Of a stretch of DNA of 64,000 nucleotides, positions 25,047 through 33,569 are shown piece after piece. The stretch is from the NCBI GenBank assembly GCA_028285305.1, contig JANQPV010000009.1:62001-126000 (forward strand). Direction: 5' to 3'. Both the position numbers and the translations under genes were made by a program. The stretch's first letter is position 1, and each line of letters starts with the position of its first letter. Origin of the DNA: Alphaproteobacteria bacterium (lineage in GTDB: Bacteria > Pseudomonadota > Alphaproteobacteria > SMXP01). Under the pieces are notes generated by a model. That model was not told the DNA's origin and ran no database searches. It saw only the letters and a list, made by a program, of their open reading frames with translations.

Positions 25047-25760
25047 TCACCATTGTTCGCCAAAAGGTCGAAGATCCACATCGAAGGACCAAGTGGATTT
25101 ATCTTGGTGTGCTATGTGGAAAACTTCGTCAGCGATGGCATATGGCTTACTGAAAAAATCCTCCGGTTCATCGGGGTTGAATGGAGCACGGGTCCACGGT
25201 GTGTCGATGGCTGCATCAATGGTGACGTAAGCGACATGAACGCCTTTGGGGCCAAGATCGCGGGCGAGGGCCTGCGCCAGGATTCGCTGGGCCGCTTTTG
25301 TCGGCGCGAAAAGAGCATAATTAGGAACGCCGCGGTGTGCGGATGTATTTCCGGTTACAATGATAGCGCCGGTGCCCTGGGCTACCATCGACGGGGTCAA
25401 CTCGCGCGCCAGATAGAGCAGACTTGTGGTGTTGACCCTAAAGTTTTGTTCAAGTTCTGAGGGATCTGCTTCCATGAACGGTTTGAACGTGGCGCGAACC
25501 GCATTGTGTACCAAAATGTCCGGCTCTCCCATGTCTCTGCGAATTCTGCTGCAGACATCGTGTAGCTCTTCCAAATTCGCGATATCGCAGGGATAAGCGC
25601 GCGCGGTCGGCAGTTCTTGGTCCAGCGCATCGAGGCGTTGCCGGTTGCGGGCGATCATCGCGACCAGATATCCTTCCTCCGCAAAGCGCCGAACGAGGGC
25701 GGCACCAGTTCCGTCGCCTACGCCCGTCACGACACAGACTTTTGAGCGTGTGTTTTCCAT
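25047..25760 (-). CDS. Atypical short-chain dehydrogenase (catalytic Tyr position is Phe)
   Basis: 237 residues. The Rossmann motif VTGVGDGTGAAL (12-23) and NTTSLLYLAREL helix are as in SDRs, and GTGAIIVTGNTSA gives the Ser strand. In the YxxxK position the sequence is F-A-P-T-K, so Tyr is replaced by Phe. LGPKGVHVAYVTIDAAIDTP follows. I recall related SDRs with the same change, so it may be a subfamily trait rather than a defect. Substrate unknown. AGGAGA precedes the ATG. Confidence 0.8.
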   Translation of the reverse strand: MENTRSKVCVVTGVGDGTGAALVRRFAEEGYLVAMIARNRQRLDALDQELPTARAYPCDIANLEELHDVCSRIRRDMGEPDILVHNAVRATFKPFMEADPSELEQNFRVNTTSLLYLARELTPSMVAQGTGAIIVTGNTSAHRGVPNYALFAPTKAAQRILAQALARDLGPKGVHVAYVTIDAAIDTPWTRAPFNPDEPEDFFSKPYAIADEVFHIAHQDKSTWSFDVDLRPFGEQW

Positions 25761-25790
25761 GATTTCCTTCTCCTGTTTTAACCATGCCGG

Positions 25791-26105
25791 TCAGAGAGAT
25801 GCGCGCAATCCGAAATAAGCGATAATCAGCGACAGCGCGACAACTCGCGTTACTTTCTTCCCAGTGCTGATTAGTAAGAGCGCCGCCGCACTCAGTTCCG
25901 CAGCGCCAAAGAAATGATTCACGCCAATGGGACTGGCCGTGAAGAGTTGATCCGCAGCAGGTGCAAATGAATCCAGCACTTCCAGAGCGCCAAGGATTGT
26001 CAGGGTGGCCGCCAATCCGGCCTTCAGTGCCCCCTTGCAAAGGCCGATTGTCCGCTTCGAGAGTATATTTGGTGATAAACGCGTATTATTTGTGCATGCA
26101 GTCAT
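25791..26105 (-). CDS. Small hydrophobic membrane protein, hypothetical
   Basis: 104 residues. The first ~25 residues are polar; then three hydrophobic stretches follow (GLAATLTILGALEVLDSF, HFFGAAELSAAALLLIS, VVALSLIIAYFGLRA). It could belong to the DoxX/DUF417-like group of small membrane proteins, but no signature is clear. AGGACAAG-type ribosome-binding site upstream. It sits between the AhpD-like and SDR genes on the same strand and is probably part of that operon. Confidence 0.6.
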   Translation of the reverse strand: MTACTNNTRLSPNILSKRTIGLCKGALKAGLAATLTILGALEVLDSFAPAADQLFTASPIGVNHFFGAAELSAAALLLISTGKKVTRVVALSLIIAYFGLRASL

Positions 26106-26132
26106 CTTGTCCTCCCTTTGACTGCGTCAATG

Positions 26133-26157
26133 GGGAGCGGCCGTTCGGGCCGCTCCC
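26133..26157 (-). other. Intercistronic perfect hairpin after the AhpD-like gene
   Basis: GGGAGCGGCC-GTTCG-GGCCGCTCCC is a perfect 10-bp stem with a 5-nt loop, starting 8 bp after the AhpD-like stop on the minus strand. No T-run follows, so it could partly terminate or stabilise the upstream mRNA segment. Confidence 0.6.
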
Positions 26158-26164
26158 GCCTGCG

Positions 26165-26716
26165 CTAGGCTGCGGCTTTCTGGGCGACCTCCACTTTGGG
26201 AAAATCGATTTCCGTGTCAGCTATGTGATTGAGGTAGTTCGTCAAAATGTTCGCCACCACATTGGCGAGAATCTCAACAATCGCCTCGTCGTCGTGACCG
26301 GCTTCCCTGACACGTTGTAAGTCATCATCGGAGACAAACCCTCGTTTTTCCACGATCTGGTTGGCAAACTCGAGGGCGGCTGCAAGACGCGAATCTTCCG
26401 AAGTTCCATTCAGACGTCTGCTGATTTCTTCGTCTTCGACTTTTAGACCCTTAGAGATGGCTGTATGAGCCGAGGCGCAATAATCGCATTGATTTGCACC
26501 GGCAACGGACAGTGCGATTGCCTCGCGGCTTTTCGTGTCAAGATTTCCGGTTGCCAGTGCGTCACCGACCGCCAGATATGTTTTCAAGGCGGCGGGGGAA
26601 TGCGCCATCGTGCGAAGGACATTTGGGACGAGCCCGAGTTTCTTCTGTACGCCGTCTAACAATTCCTTGGCTTCGCCGGTGGCGATTTGTGGATCTATAG
26701 CTTGAAGTCTGGTCAT
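26165..26716 (-). CDS. Carboxymuconolactone decarboxylase / AhpD-like protein
   Basis: 183 residues. The AhpD-like active site is C77-D-Y-C80-x3-H84 within AIALSVAGANQCDYCASAHTA, the expected thiol pair plus histidine for peroxidase or disulfide reductase activity. Members without a dedicated dehydrogenase complex often use a cytosolic disulfide reductase; one such flavoprotein is encoded further down this gene run. AAGGAGA precedes the ATG. Confidence 0.9.
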   Translation of the reverse strand: MTRLQAIDPQIATGEAKELLDGVQKKLGLVPNVLRTMAHSPAALKTYLAVGDALATGNLDTKSREAIALSVAGANQCDYCASAHTAISKGLKVEDEEISRRLNGTSEDSRLAAALEFANQIVEKRGFVSDDDLQRVREAGHDDEAIVEILANVVANILTNYLNHIADTEIDFPKVEVAQKAAA

Positions 26717-26795
26717 GGTGTTCTCCTTTCGGGTTTGGATTGATTGGGTGGTGTTCAGTTAGGGTGGAACGATTCCGCGCCCATGCACATTTGCG

Positions 26796-28478
26796 TTACT
26801 CCGGGGGCGTTTCTTTTGGAGCCGAGCTCGCAGGACCAAAGGATTCCGTGTGGATTTGGTCTGCCGCCACGCCATAAGCTTCAAGCGCTGCTTGCATGTC
26901 AGCCATGAAATTGGTTGGACCACACACAAAATAGTGTGCGTTTAGTCCCGGAGCGAGATCGGATATCACTTTTCGGTCAAGACGACCGTGATGGTGATAG
27001 TTGGATCCCAACTTGTCCGTGGGTCCGGGTTTGCTATAGGACGTGTGAACGGTGATGTACGGGCGCTCGTTTTCCAAGGTGTGAACTTCATTGGCAAGCG
27101 GATGATGGTCGCCGTCTCTTGCTCCATGAAGGAACCAAATTGGGCGGGTATGATTTTGGGCTACCGCTTGGTGGAGCATGCTGAGCATCGGCGTGATGCC
27201 GACGCCGGCACTGATCAGGACCAGAGGACACTCGTTGCACGTCATCATGAAGTCACCTGCGGGAGGGCGGCTGTCGATGATGTCGCCGACCGAAGTGTGG
27301 TCATGAAGAAACCTGGAGACGAGACCATGTGGTTCCCGCTTAACACTAATCCGGTAGTGTTGATCCGTAGGCGATCCAGATAGGGAGTAGGTCCGCTGAA
27401 CTGGTTCGTCCCGCCCGGGAAGAGAAAGCTGGATCGGTAAGTGTTGTCCTGCCTCGAATTCGGTGAGAGGGCCGCCGTCGCGGGCTTCGAAGACGAACGA
27501 GGTGACACCTTCGCTCTCGCGCACTTTGTCGATGAGACGCAATGACCGGACGGCGCCGGCATCGGCGTTCCAGCGGAGGCTTGCTGCTGCGGGAAGTTCG
27601 ACGAGTTCACCGATCGTTAAGGTGACGAGGCGCCTCGCGCCCGGATACTCGGTGAGTTTCTCTCCATCCCATTCGATGCGCGCAGTGCCGGTCAGTTGCA
27701 AAAGGCTGCCCGTTTCGAAATCAATGAACAGGTAGCCGGCTCGTGGATCTTGGATCAGATTGCCGATCGTGTTGTAGTGATTGTTGCCGGCATAATCAGG
27801 GAAGACGATCGTGTTTTCGTCGGTGACTTTCACAAATCCGCGGTCACCGCCCCGGTGAGAGGCGTCCATGCCATAGGCCTCGCTCTCTCCGGTGCCGCGA
27901 TAGCCGCTCGCGATGAAAAAGGTGTCGGCGTTTTCGATCCAATGGACCTGTGCGGGTGACAGTCTGTTGCCCTTTATTGCCTGCCCGGGTGTGTTGTCCG
28001 GAACGCGGAACCAATTCCGCTCACGGATGTATTGCGGACAATTGCCGAAAGCTTGATCAACGCGAAACTGAAGCGTGTTTCCGTCTTGGGCAGCAAAACG
28101 GCCATTGACTCGGTTCCGCCGCCGGGTGGCCAACTCGATCCCAAGCAGTCCAACATCTGCTCCGTCTACCAGGGCGTGTTCAAGGGCATCGCCTTGGGCT
28201 GTCTTAGCGTCGATTGTCAGTGTTTGGGGGTCGGGGGAGCGAACGAAGCCCTCAGGACCTTCCAGCAGCGTGGCCCACGGACGACCGTCCTGGTCACGGG
28301 CGGCGGCGATCAGGAAGGGGAGCGAGGTGTGAAACTCTCTATGCTGTTCCGGGAGGTGGTTCCGCACGACTTTGCGAGCCCATTCCTCGATATCGCGGAC
28401 GCCCAGACGTCTTTGTACGGCTTGTTCGCCAACGTGAAACGGTGAGGACTGTTCATCCTTGTTCACCTGGAGTTTCAT
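26796..28478 (-). CDS. Pyridoxamine-phosphate-oxidase-like domain fused to FAD/NAD(P)H reductase
   Basis: 560 residues. Residues about 40-200 form an FMN-binding split barrel of the PNPOx-like type (FLIAAARDQDGRPWATLLEG, FIDFETGSLLQLTGTARIEW). The second half is ferredoxin-NADP-reductase-like: QRTYSLSGSP for FAD, LISAGVGITPMLSML for NAD(P)H, and YFVCGPTNFM near the end. The C-terminal 2Fe-2S domain found in many homologues is absent. It is likely a cytosolic electron-transfer flavoprotein. AAGGGGAAG precedes the ATG. Confidence 0.88.
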   Translation of the reverse strand: MKLQVNKDEQSSPFHVGEQAVQRRLGVRDIEEWARKVVRNHLPEQHREFHTSLPFLIAAARDQDGRPWATLLEGPEGFVRSPDPQTLTIDAKTAQGDALEHALVDGADVGLLGIELATRRRNRVNGRFAAQDGNTLQFRVDQAFGNCPQYIRERNWFRVPDNTPGQAIKGNRLSPAQVHWIENADTFFIASGYRGTGESEAYGMDASHRGGDRGFVKVTDENTIVFPDYAGNNHYNTIGNLIQDPRAGYLFIDFETGSLLQLTGTARIEWDGEKLTEYPGARRLVTLTIGELVELPAAASLRWNADAGAVRSLRLIDKVRESEGVTSFVFEARDGGPLTEFEAGQHLPIQLSLPGRDEPVQRTYSLSGSPTDQHYRISVKREPHGLVSRFLHDHTSVGDIIDSRPPAGDFMMTCNECPLVLISAGVGITPMLSMLHQAVAQNHTRPIWFLHGARDGDHHPLANEVHTLENERPYITVHTSYSKPGPTDKLGSNYHHHGRLDRKVISDLAPGLNAHYFVCGPTNFMADMQAALEAYGVAADQIHTESFGPASSAPKETPPE

Positions 28479-28529
28479 TTTATCTTCCCCTTCTTGAAGG
28501 AAACCGAGAGACGTGAGTGGGTGGGGGTG

Positions 28530-29150
28530 CTAGGCGGCCAGTCCGACATTAGTTCTTTGCATGGGTACGAAGCCTGGCAGTCTTTCGATGCGCGAAAGCA
28601 GAGCGCGGATGTTGGAGTAGCTCCTCAGGGAGACGTTTCCTTCGGGGGCATGGGCGGTGTAGCTGTAGATCGCAATGTCAGCGATTGATGGCCGATCACC
28701 AACCAACCAGTCGCGACCTTTCAAATGGTCTTCCAGTAAAGCGAAAACGCGTGCGGAGATGTCTTTGGCTCGCTCCGCGTCCAGATCGGCACCGAATACG
28801 GTGATCAATCGTGCCGTGGCCGGGCCGTAGGCAATGTCTCCGGCGGCCAGAGAAAGGAAGCGCTGAACCTGGGCTTGGCCGACCGGGTCGGCGGGGATCC
28901 ACTCCGGTGCATACCGCCGGGCCAAATAAACGAGGATCGCATTCGAATCCGGCAAGGTCAGGTCATTATCGACGATGACCGGTACTTGGCCGGCCGGGTT
29001 CAGCGAGAGGAATTCGGGGCTCTTGTGTTCGCTGGCGGCGAGATCCACGTCGATCAAATCGTGATTGATGCCGGTCAGGCTGGCGAACAATTCGACGCGA
29101 TGAGAGTGACCGGAGAGTGGGTGACGATAGATTTGGATGGCGTTTGACAT
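28530..29150 (-). CDS. Glutathione S-transferase
   Basis: 206 residues. Thioredoxin-like N-terminal domain with HPLSGHSHRVELFASL at the active-site region, GQVPVIVD (cis-Pro) and LPDSNAILVYLA with the Ser that binds the gamma-glutamyl group. The helical domain contains SIADIAIYSY, the conserved N-capping box of GSTs. It is the first gene of the leftward redox run and is divergent from a LysR regulator, so it is the most direct target of that regulator. Confidence 0.92.
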   Translation of the reverse strand: MSNAIQIYRHPLSGHSHRVELFASLTGINHDLIDVDLAASEHKSPEFLSLNPAGQVPVIVDNDLTLPDSNAILVYLARRYAPEWIPADPVGQAQVQRFLSLAAGDIAYGPATARLITVFGADLDAERAKDISARVFALLEDHLKGRDWLVGDRPSIADIAIYSYTAHAPEGNVSLRSYSNIRALLSRIERLPGFVPMQRTNVGLAA

Positions 29151-29225
29151 GGGAGACCTTTCGTGGGGCTGTCTTGAAACTCTTCTTGCTGGCTGATCCA
29201 GCGACGCCCTCAGATCTAATCCATT

Positions 29226-29252
29226 CCTAATTCGGAGATAATCACCCTAATT
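29226..29252. promoter_or_regulatory. CCTAATT direct repeats in the GST/LysR divergent region
   Basis: CCTAATT occurs at 29226-29232 and 29246-29252, exactly 20 bp apart (about two helical turns), within an AT-rich promoter gap. LysR proteins bind as tetramers along one DNA face, so these could be part of the regulator's site. Confidence 0.4.
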
Positions 29253-29310
29253 GTTCAAACATTATGTATGATATGGGCATAATAGCTTTCCTATCGCGAG
29301 GAATTGATCG

Positions 29311-30189
29311 ATGGACAGGCTGGAGACAATGAAGGCTTTTGTGGCCGTGGCTCAGGAAGGCTCGTTTACGGCGGGGGCCCGGCGATTAAACGTCACCCCC
29401 AAACTGGCGAGCAAGTACGTCAAGGAGTTGGAAACGCGTCTTGACGCGCAACTGTTCAACCGGACGACACGGAGTGTGACGTTGACCGACGTTGGCAGTG
29501 CTTATTTGCAGCGCTGCATCCCCATGCTCGACCAATTCGAAGAATTGGATGATCTAGTGAAGGAGAAGCAAACGTCTTTGGCTGGATCAATAAGGATCAC
29601 CGCTCCCACCGGATTCGGCAGTACCAAACTCACCGATGCGCTGGTCCCGTTCATGAACGAACATCCAAAAGTGGATATCGAACTTATTTTATCAGACAGC
29701 AGAGTGTCATTGGTCGAAGAGGGGTTCGATCTTGCGGTCCGTGTCGGTGTGATGAGAGATTCGACCCTGATCGTGCGAAAACTCGGCGACATGCCCCTTA
29801 TCGTCTGCGCGTCTCCATCGTATCTTGATCGGAATGGCCGCCCGTCAACACCGGCTGCGCTTTCCACGCACAATTGCCTGATCGACGAAAACCAAGTCGA
29901 TCCTCACGTTTGGCGTTTTACGAAGAATGATGACGAAGTCTCGGTCAGAGTATCCGGCCCCCTTCGTGCCAACTCACCCGGCGCCATCGTCAGAATGGCA
30001 GTGGGTGGACAAGGGATCGCAAGAAGTCCCCTTTATGCGGTTGAAGAGGGGTTGGCAACCGGCGAACTCGAACGTATACTGACAGACTATCAGACCGATC
30101 AATTTGGGTTATTGGCGCTCTACCCGCCGAATCGGCACTTAACGGCGCGGCTCAGGCGCCTTATTGATCACTTGGCGGATTTTTTTTAG
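29311..30189 (+). CDS. LysR family transcriptional regulator
   Basis: 292 residues. The N-terminal winged HTH begins MDRLETMKAFVAVAQEGSFTAGARRLNVTPKLASKYVKELE, followed by the linker helix and a periplasmic-binding-like effector domain (SIRITAPTGFGSTKLTDALVPF). It is of the subgroup with ATQ-type -RLETM starts that often controls GST, oxidoreductase or efflux genes. The divergent neighbour is the GST gene that opens a redox gene run. GAGGAA precedes the ATG. Confidence 0.92.
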   Translation: MDRLETMKAFVAVAQEGSFTAGARRLNVTPKLASKYVKELETRLDAQLFNRTTRSVTLTDVGSAYLQRCIPMLDQFEELDDLVKEKQTSLAGSIRITAPTGFGSTKLTDALVPFMNEHPKVDIELILSDSRVSLVEEGFDLAVRVGVMRDSTLIVRKLGDMPLIVCASPSYLDRNGRPSTPAALSTHNCLIDENQVDPHVWRFTKNDDEVSVRVSGPLRANSPGAIVRMAVGGQGIARSPLYAVEEGLATGELERILTDYQTDQFGLLALYPPNRHLTARLRRLIDHLADFF

Positions 30190-30417
30190 AGCTAGTGCGC
30201 ACACTCATTGAAAGTTCATACCACTTACAAATCGCGACACGCCAATCGATCCGATGAGCGGTTAGGCTGATTGGCTTGAGTTTTCGTTCTGGAGACCAAG
30301 CGAAGATTCCGGACGAGACCTGAAACAAACATGGGCACTCAGGAAGGCTGACCGTCTAACAGAACCGTTCGTTGCTTCACAGTCGGACCTCCGGGAGCGT
30401 TCGTGTTCCTATCGGTT

Positions 30418-31980
30418 CTAAATCCGCCGTCCTGCCGCTTCCCAATATTTGTCGCGCAGGAGCCGCTTGTAGAGTTTGCCTGTGGGATGACGGGGGAGGG
30501 CGTCTTCGAAATCAATGCTGCGCGGAGCTTTATATCCGGCCAGGTGTTCCCGGCAATGCGCAACCAACTCCTCCGCCAGTTCGTCCGAGGGGGAGGCCCC
30601 ATCGATCAGTTCCACTGCGGCTTTGATCTCTTCGCCAAACTCTTCGTTGGGAATGCCAAAGACGGCCGCGTCCGCCACCGTCGGATGGGTGACGAGAACG
30701 CCCTCAATTTCTTTGGGATAAATGTTCACGCCGCCGGAGATGATCATGTCGATCTTGCGGTCGCTCATGAAGAGGGACCCTTCGTCATCCAGATATCCCA
30801 CGTCGCCAACGGTAAAGACGCCGGGCTCCAAATGGGCCTCGGCGGTTTTATCAGGGTCCTTATGATATTCGAAATCGGTCCCCATCTGGTTCTTGAAATA
30901 GAGCGTGCCTTCTTCGTTTGGGCCGGCGCGGCTGCCGTCTTCTTTGACGACCATCACCTCGACCATGGGCAGAGGCTTGCCCAAACTGCCGGGTTTGGCG
31001 AGCCATTCTTCCGATGTCACCGCCGTAATGATCGAGCCCTCCGTCGAGCCGTAATACTCGTTGATCTTGGGACCCCACCAATCAATCATTTGGCGTTTTA
31101 CATCCGGCGCGCACGGTGCGGCGCCATGCCAAACGACTCCCAGACTGGAGCCGTCGAACTTTCCTCGCGTAGCGTCATCCAAACGCAGCAAGCGGACGAA
31201 TTGCGTGGGTACCAAATGTATATTCGTGATTTTATGTTTGTCGATGAGCTCCAGAGTTTCGGCAGCATCGAATTTGTGACGCATTACCACCGCTGACCCA
31301 GCGATCATGGGCAGGAAGGAAAAGGCCCATTGGGCGGAGTGATAGACCGGCCCCTCCAGCAGAGTGATGCCGTCTTTGGGCAGAGACATGCTGTCCGAAA
31401 TACCGGCGCCAATGAGCTGCATCAATTCGACGGGCCCGCCGGGGGCGGTGGTGCTGCTGACCACCCCTTTGGGCCGGCCCGTCGTGCCGGAGGTATAGAA
31501 CATGGGACCGCCCAGGCCCTGGTCCTCCGGCTCGGCGTCCGAGGCCCCGGCCAAGACATCCTCATAGGATTGAAAGTCTTGCGTGGCCTCACCACCGATC
31601 ACGGCTTTCAGGCTCAAGTCCGGTACGCCGGTGCCCTTTACGGCCTCGGCCGCGATATCAATAAAGCGTATGTCGGCGAGCAGGGCCTTAGACTCGGAGT
31701 TTTCTAAAACGTAGGCGACTTCCTCTGCAACCCAATGCCAATTGACCGGCACGAACCGCCAGCCCCCGTGGGTCGCTGCGGCGATGGCTTCAAAGTATTC
31801 GCGCCGATTGCCGGACAGGATCGCAAAAGTGTCCCCGGTCTGAAGGCCCGCGCCGCGCAAGGCATGGATCAAACGATTGACGCGCTTGTCGAAGTCCGCC
31901 CAGGTGGTGGCGCCGAACTCATCAGTGACGGCGGGTTGGGCGCCTCGGGATTCGGCGAAAGGCGAGAAGAGAGCGGTCAC
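30418..31980 (-). CDS. AMP-binding acyl-CoA synthetase
   Basis: 520 residues of the ANL superfamily. The phosphate-binding loop is FYTSGTTGRPKGV (about 167-179), the adenine motif is YYGSTEGS, the hinge region VGDVGYLDDEGSLFMSDRKIDMI contains the conserved Asp/Arg, and the C-terminal lysine motif is PRHPTGKLYKR. It activates a carboxylic acid with ATP and CoA in the cytosol; the acid is not predictable but medium or long-chain and aromatic acids are usual. Isolated, with no beta-oxidation genes adjacent. Confidence 0.92.
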   Translation of the reverse strand: MTALFSPFAESRGAQPAVTDEFGATTWADFDKRVNRLIHALRGAGLQTGDTFAILSGNRREYFEAIAAATHGGWRFVPVNWHWVAEEVAYVLENSESKALLADIRFIDIAAEAVKGTGVPDLSLKAVIGGEATQDFQSYEDVLAGASDAEPEDQGLGGPMFYTSGTTGRPKGVVSSTTAPGGPVELMQLIGAGISDSMSLPKDGITLLEGPVYHSAQWAFSFLPMIAGSAVVMRHKFDAAETLELIDKHKITNIHLVPTQFVRLLRLDDATRGKFDGSSLGVVWHGAAPCAPDVKRQMIDWWGPKINEYYGSTEGSIITAVTSEEWLAKPGSLGKPLPMVEVMVVKEDGSRAGPNEEGTLYFKNQMGTDFEYHKDPDKTAEAHLEPGVFTVGDVGYLDDEGSLFMSDRKIDMIISGGVNIYPKEIEGVLVTHPTVADAAVFGIPNEEFGEEIKAAVELIDGASPSDELAEELVAHCREHLAGYKAPRSIDFEDALPRHPTGKLYKRLLRDKYWEAAGRRI

Positions 31981-32197
31981 TTAAGTTTCCTTACTTGTTA
32001 TTGGCTGCACCGGCTTCTGGTTTTCGGCGGTCACCCTATCCAGTTAAGCCGACCGCGCCAATAGGTCCACCTTCGCTCGGCGCAGATAATGGCCAACGTC
32101 ACGAAGCGAAAGTTGATCAACCAGCGCCAACAATTGACTCAAAATTCCACTTCAATTGTGCTTAGAGCGGGTGGGGTTGCCGAGGGGGTGATGGGCT

Positions 32198-32749
32198 GTG
32201 ATCGAAGCATATGAACTGGTCGAAAGATCGAGATCGCAGCCGCTCGATGACATTTTTCGTCTTCGTGCGCGTGCCTGGAAGGCTCGCGAACCAGCGTTCC
32301 CAAGTGAATTGGACGCCTGGAGTGATAGCTTCGATGCGCTTTCTGAACATTTCGCCTTGATTCACGAAAGTCAGGTGGTAGCAGCGTCGCGTTTGACTTT
32401 TGCAGATTCGGTCGTTGGGGGGCCGGATCGGGACGTTTACGAGCAAGTCGGTACTGAAGCGGAGCCACCTTTTGCTTTTATATCTCGTTTGGTCGTGTGT
32501 CCCAACCATGCGGGGCGAGGACTACCGTCCATCCTCGATCAAGTCCGCCTTGACCGCGCAAGAGATGCAGAGTGTCGAACGTTGCTGGCGTGGACGAGCG
32601 CCGGCGACAAGAGAGAACGGCAGCTACTGTCATATGGGTTCAGACCGCTTTATAAGACCAGTCATCGGACCGGACCTTTGACGAACATACGTTCACAAAC
32701 TGTCTTGATGCTCGAACTCTTTGGGCGATCTGCAGGTGTTGGACGATAA
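32198..32749 (+). CDS. GNAT-like acetyltransferase
   Basis: 183 residues, GTG start. The GNAT core is visible: a strand FAFISRLVVCP followed by the acyl-CoA pyrophosphate loop N-H-A-G-R-G-L and helix, then a CRTLLAWTSAG strand and YGFRPL near the end. The region upstream is AT-rich with a TTGACT that could act as -35. The acceptor substrate is unknown. It converges with the methyltransferase gene. Confidence 0.75.
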   Translation: MIEAYELVERSRSQPLDDIFRLRARAWKAREPAFPSELDAWSDSFDALSEHFALIHESQVVAASRLTFADSVVGGPDRDVYEQVGTEAEPPFAFISRLVVCPNHAGRGLPSILDQVRLDRARDAECRTLLAWTSAGDKRERQLLSYGFRPLYKTSHRTGPLTNIRSQTVLMLELFGRSAGVGR

Positions 32750-32843
32750 CTGCGAGCTTGCATTATCGTTCTATACGCGAACGTTTTTCCGATCCGCTCT
32801 AAAGTTTTCGATGGGTCGCGTACAAACGAGTGACAGTTTCTCA

Positions 32844-33464
32844 CTAACCTTTCCGAACCACGGCAAACAGCACGCGGCCTTTCCAATGGTCCCATTTTTC
32901 TTCCACGGTGAAGCCAGCGTTGGTAAAGGCCCGTTCGACCTCTTTCCGGGAAAGCGTGTTCACCGGCGGAACAAATCCAAAAGCCCGCCCGATGGGAATG
33001 AGCAGGCGCCACCACAGCGGTCCCTCCTTTAGGCACACGGTACTGGAGACAAAGACGCCGCCGGGCTTGAGCCACTGATGAATGTGGCCGATCGTTTCCT
33101 TATGGTCCTCGACAAGATGCAGAATGTTGAGGGCCAATACGGCGTCAATTGACTCTCTGGCCACGTTGAGTGACTCCACTTCAGCGCGTTCAAACGTGAC
33201 GTTCGTAACGCCCTCCGCTGCCGCCTTTTCCTTCGCGATGTCCACCATGTTTTGGGAGACGTCCACGGCGCGAATGTGACTGACGTGCGGAGCATGCGCC
33301 AGCGCCGTCGAGCCGGTGCCGCATCCGATCTCCAAAACATCCATGTCCGGCGTAAGGCGCTTGCGGGTGGCCTCTAGCTTCTTCTGGTAAGTTTTTTCGT
33401 CGGCAATAGGCTGCTTGGCGTACTTTGCCGCCGTTTTGTCCCAGAATTTTCGATGGCTTACCAT
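32844..33464 (-). CDS. Class I SAM-dependent methyltransferase
   Basis: 206 residues. Motif I is DVLEIGCGTGSTAL (about 43-56), motif II region is IRAVDVSQNMVDIAKEKA, then NVTFERAEVESLN and DAVLALNILHLVEDH, the standard Rossmann methyltransferase order. The ubiE-like layout suggests a small-molecule acceptor. It is divergent from the LysR gene at 33570 and probably its target. Confidence 0.9.
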   Translation of the reverse strand: MVSHRKFWDKTAAKYAKQPIADEKTYQKKLEATRKRLTPDMDVLEIGCGTGSTALAHAPHVSHIRAVDVSQNMVDIAKEKAAAEGVTNVTFERAEVESLNVARESIDAVLALNILHLVEDHKETIGHIHQWLKPGGVFVSSTVCLKEGPLWWRLLIPIGRAFGFVPPVNTLSRKEVERAFTNAGFTVEEKWDHWKGRVLFAVVRKG

Positions 33465-33497
33465 GGAGGATCACTCGTTCGTTGCGCTTAGGGGCCG

Positions 33498-33543
33498 ATT
33501 GGCGAAAGATAAGCTTATGCGTCAGGGAAATGAATTGGCGAAA
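33498..33543. promoter_or_regulatory. ATTGGCGAAA direct repeats between methyltransferase and LysR genes
   Basis: ATTGGCGAAA occurs at 33498-33507 and again at 33534-33543, 36 bp apart in the same orientation, in the divergent gap. This is a plausible two-site operator for the adjoining LysR regulator. Confidence 0.4.
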
Positions 33544-33569
33544 TATGTCTGTGTGATATACAAATATGC

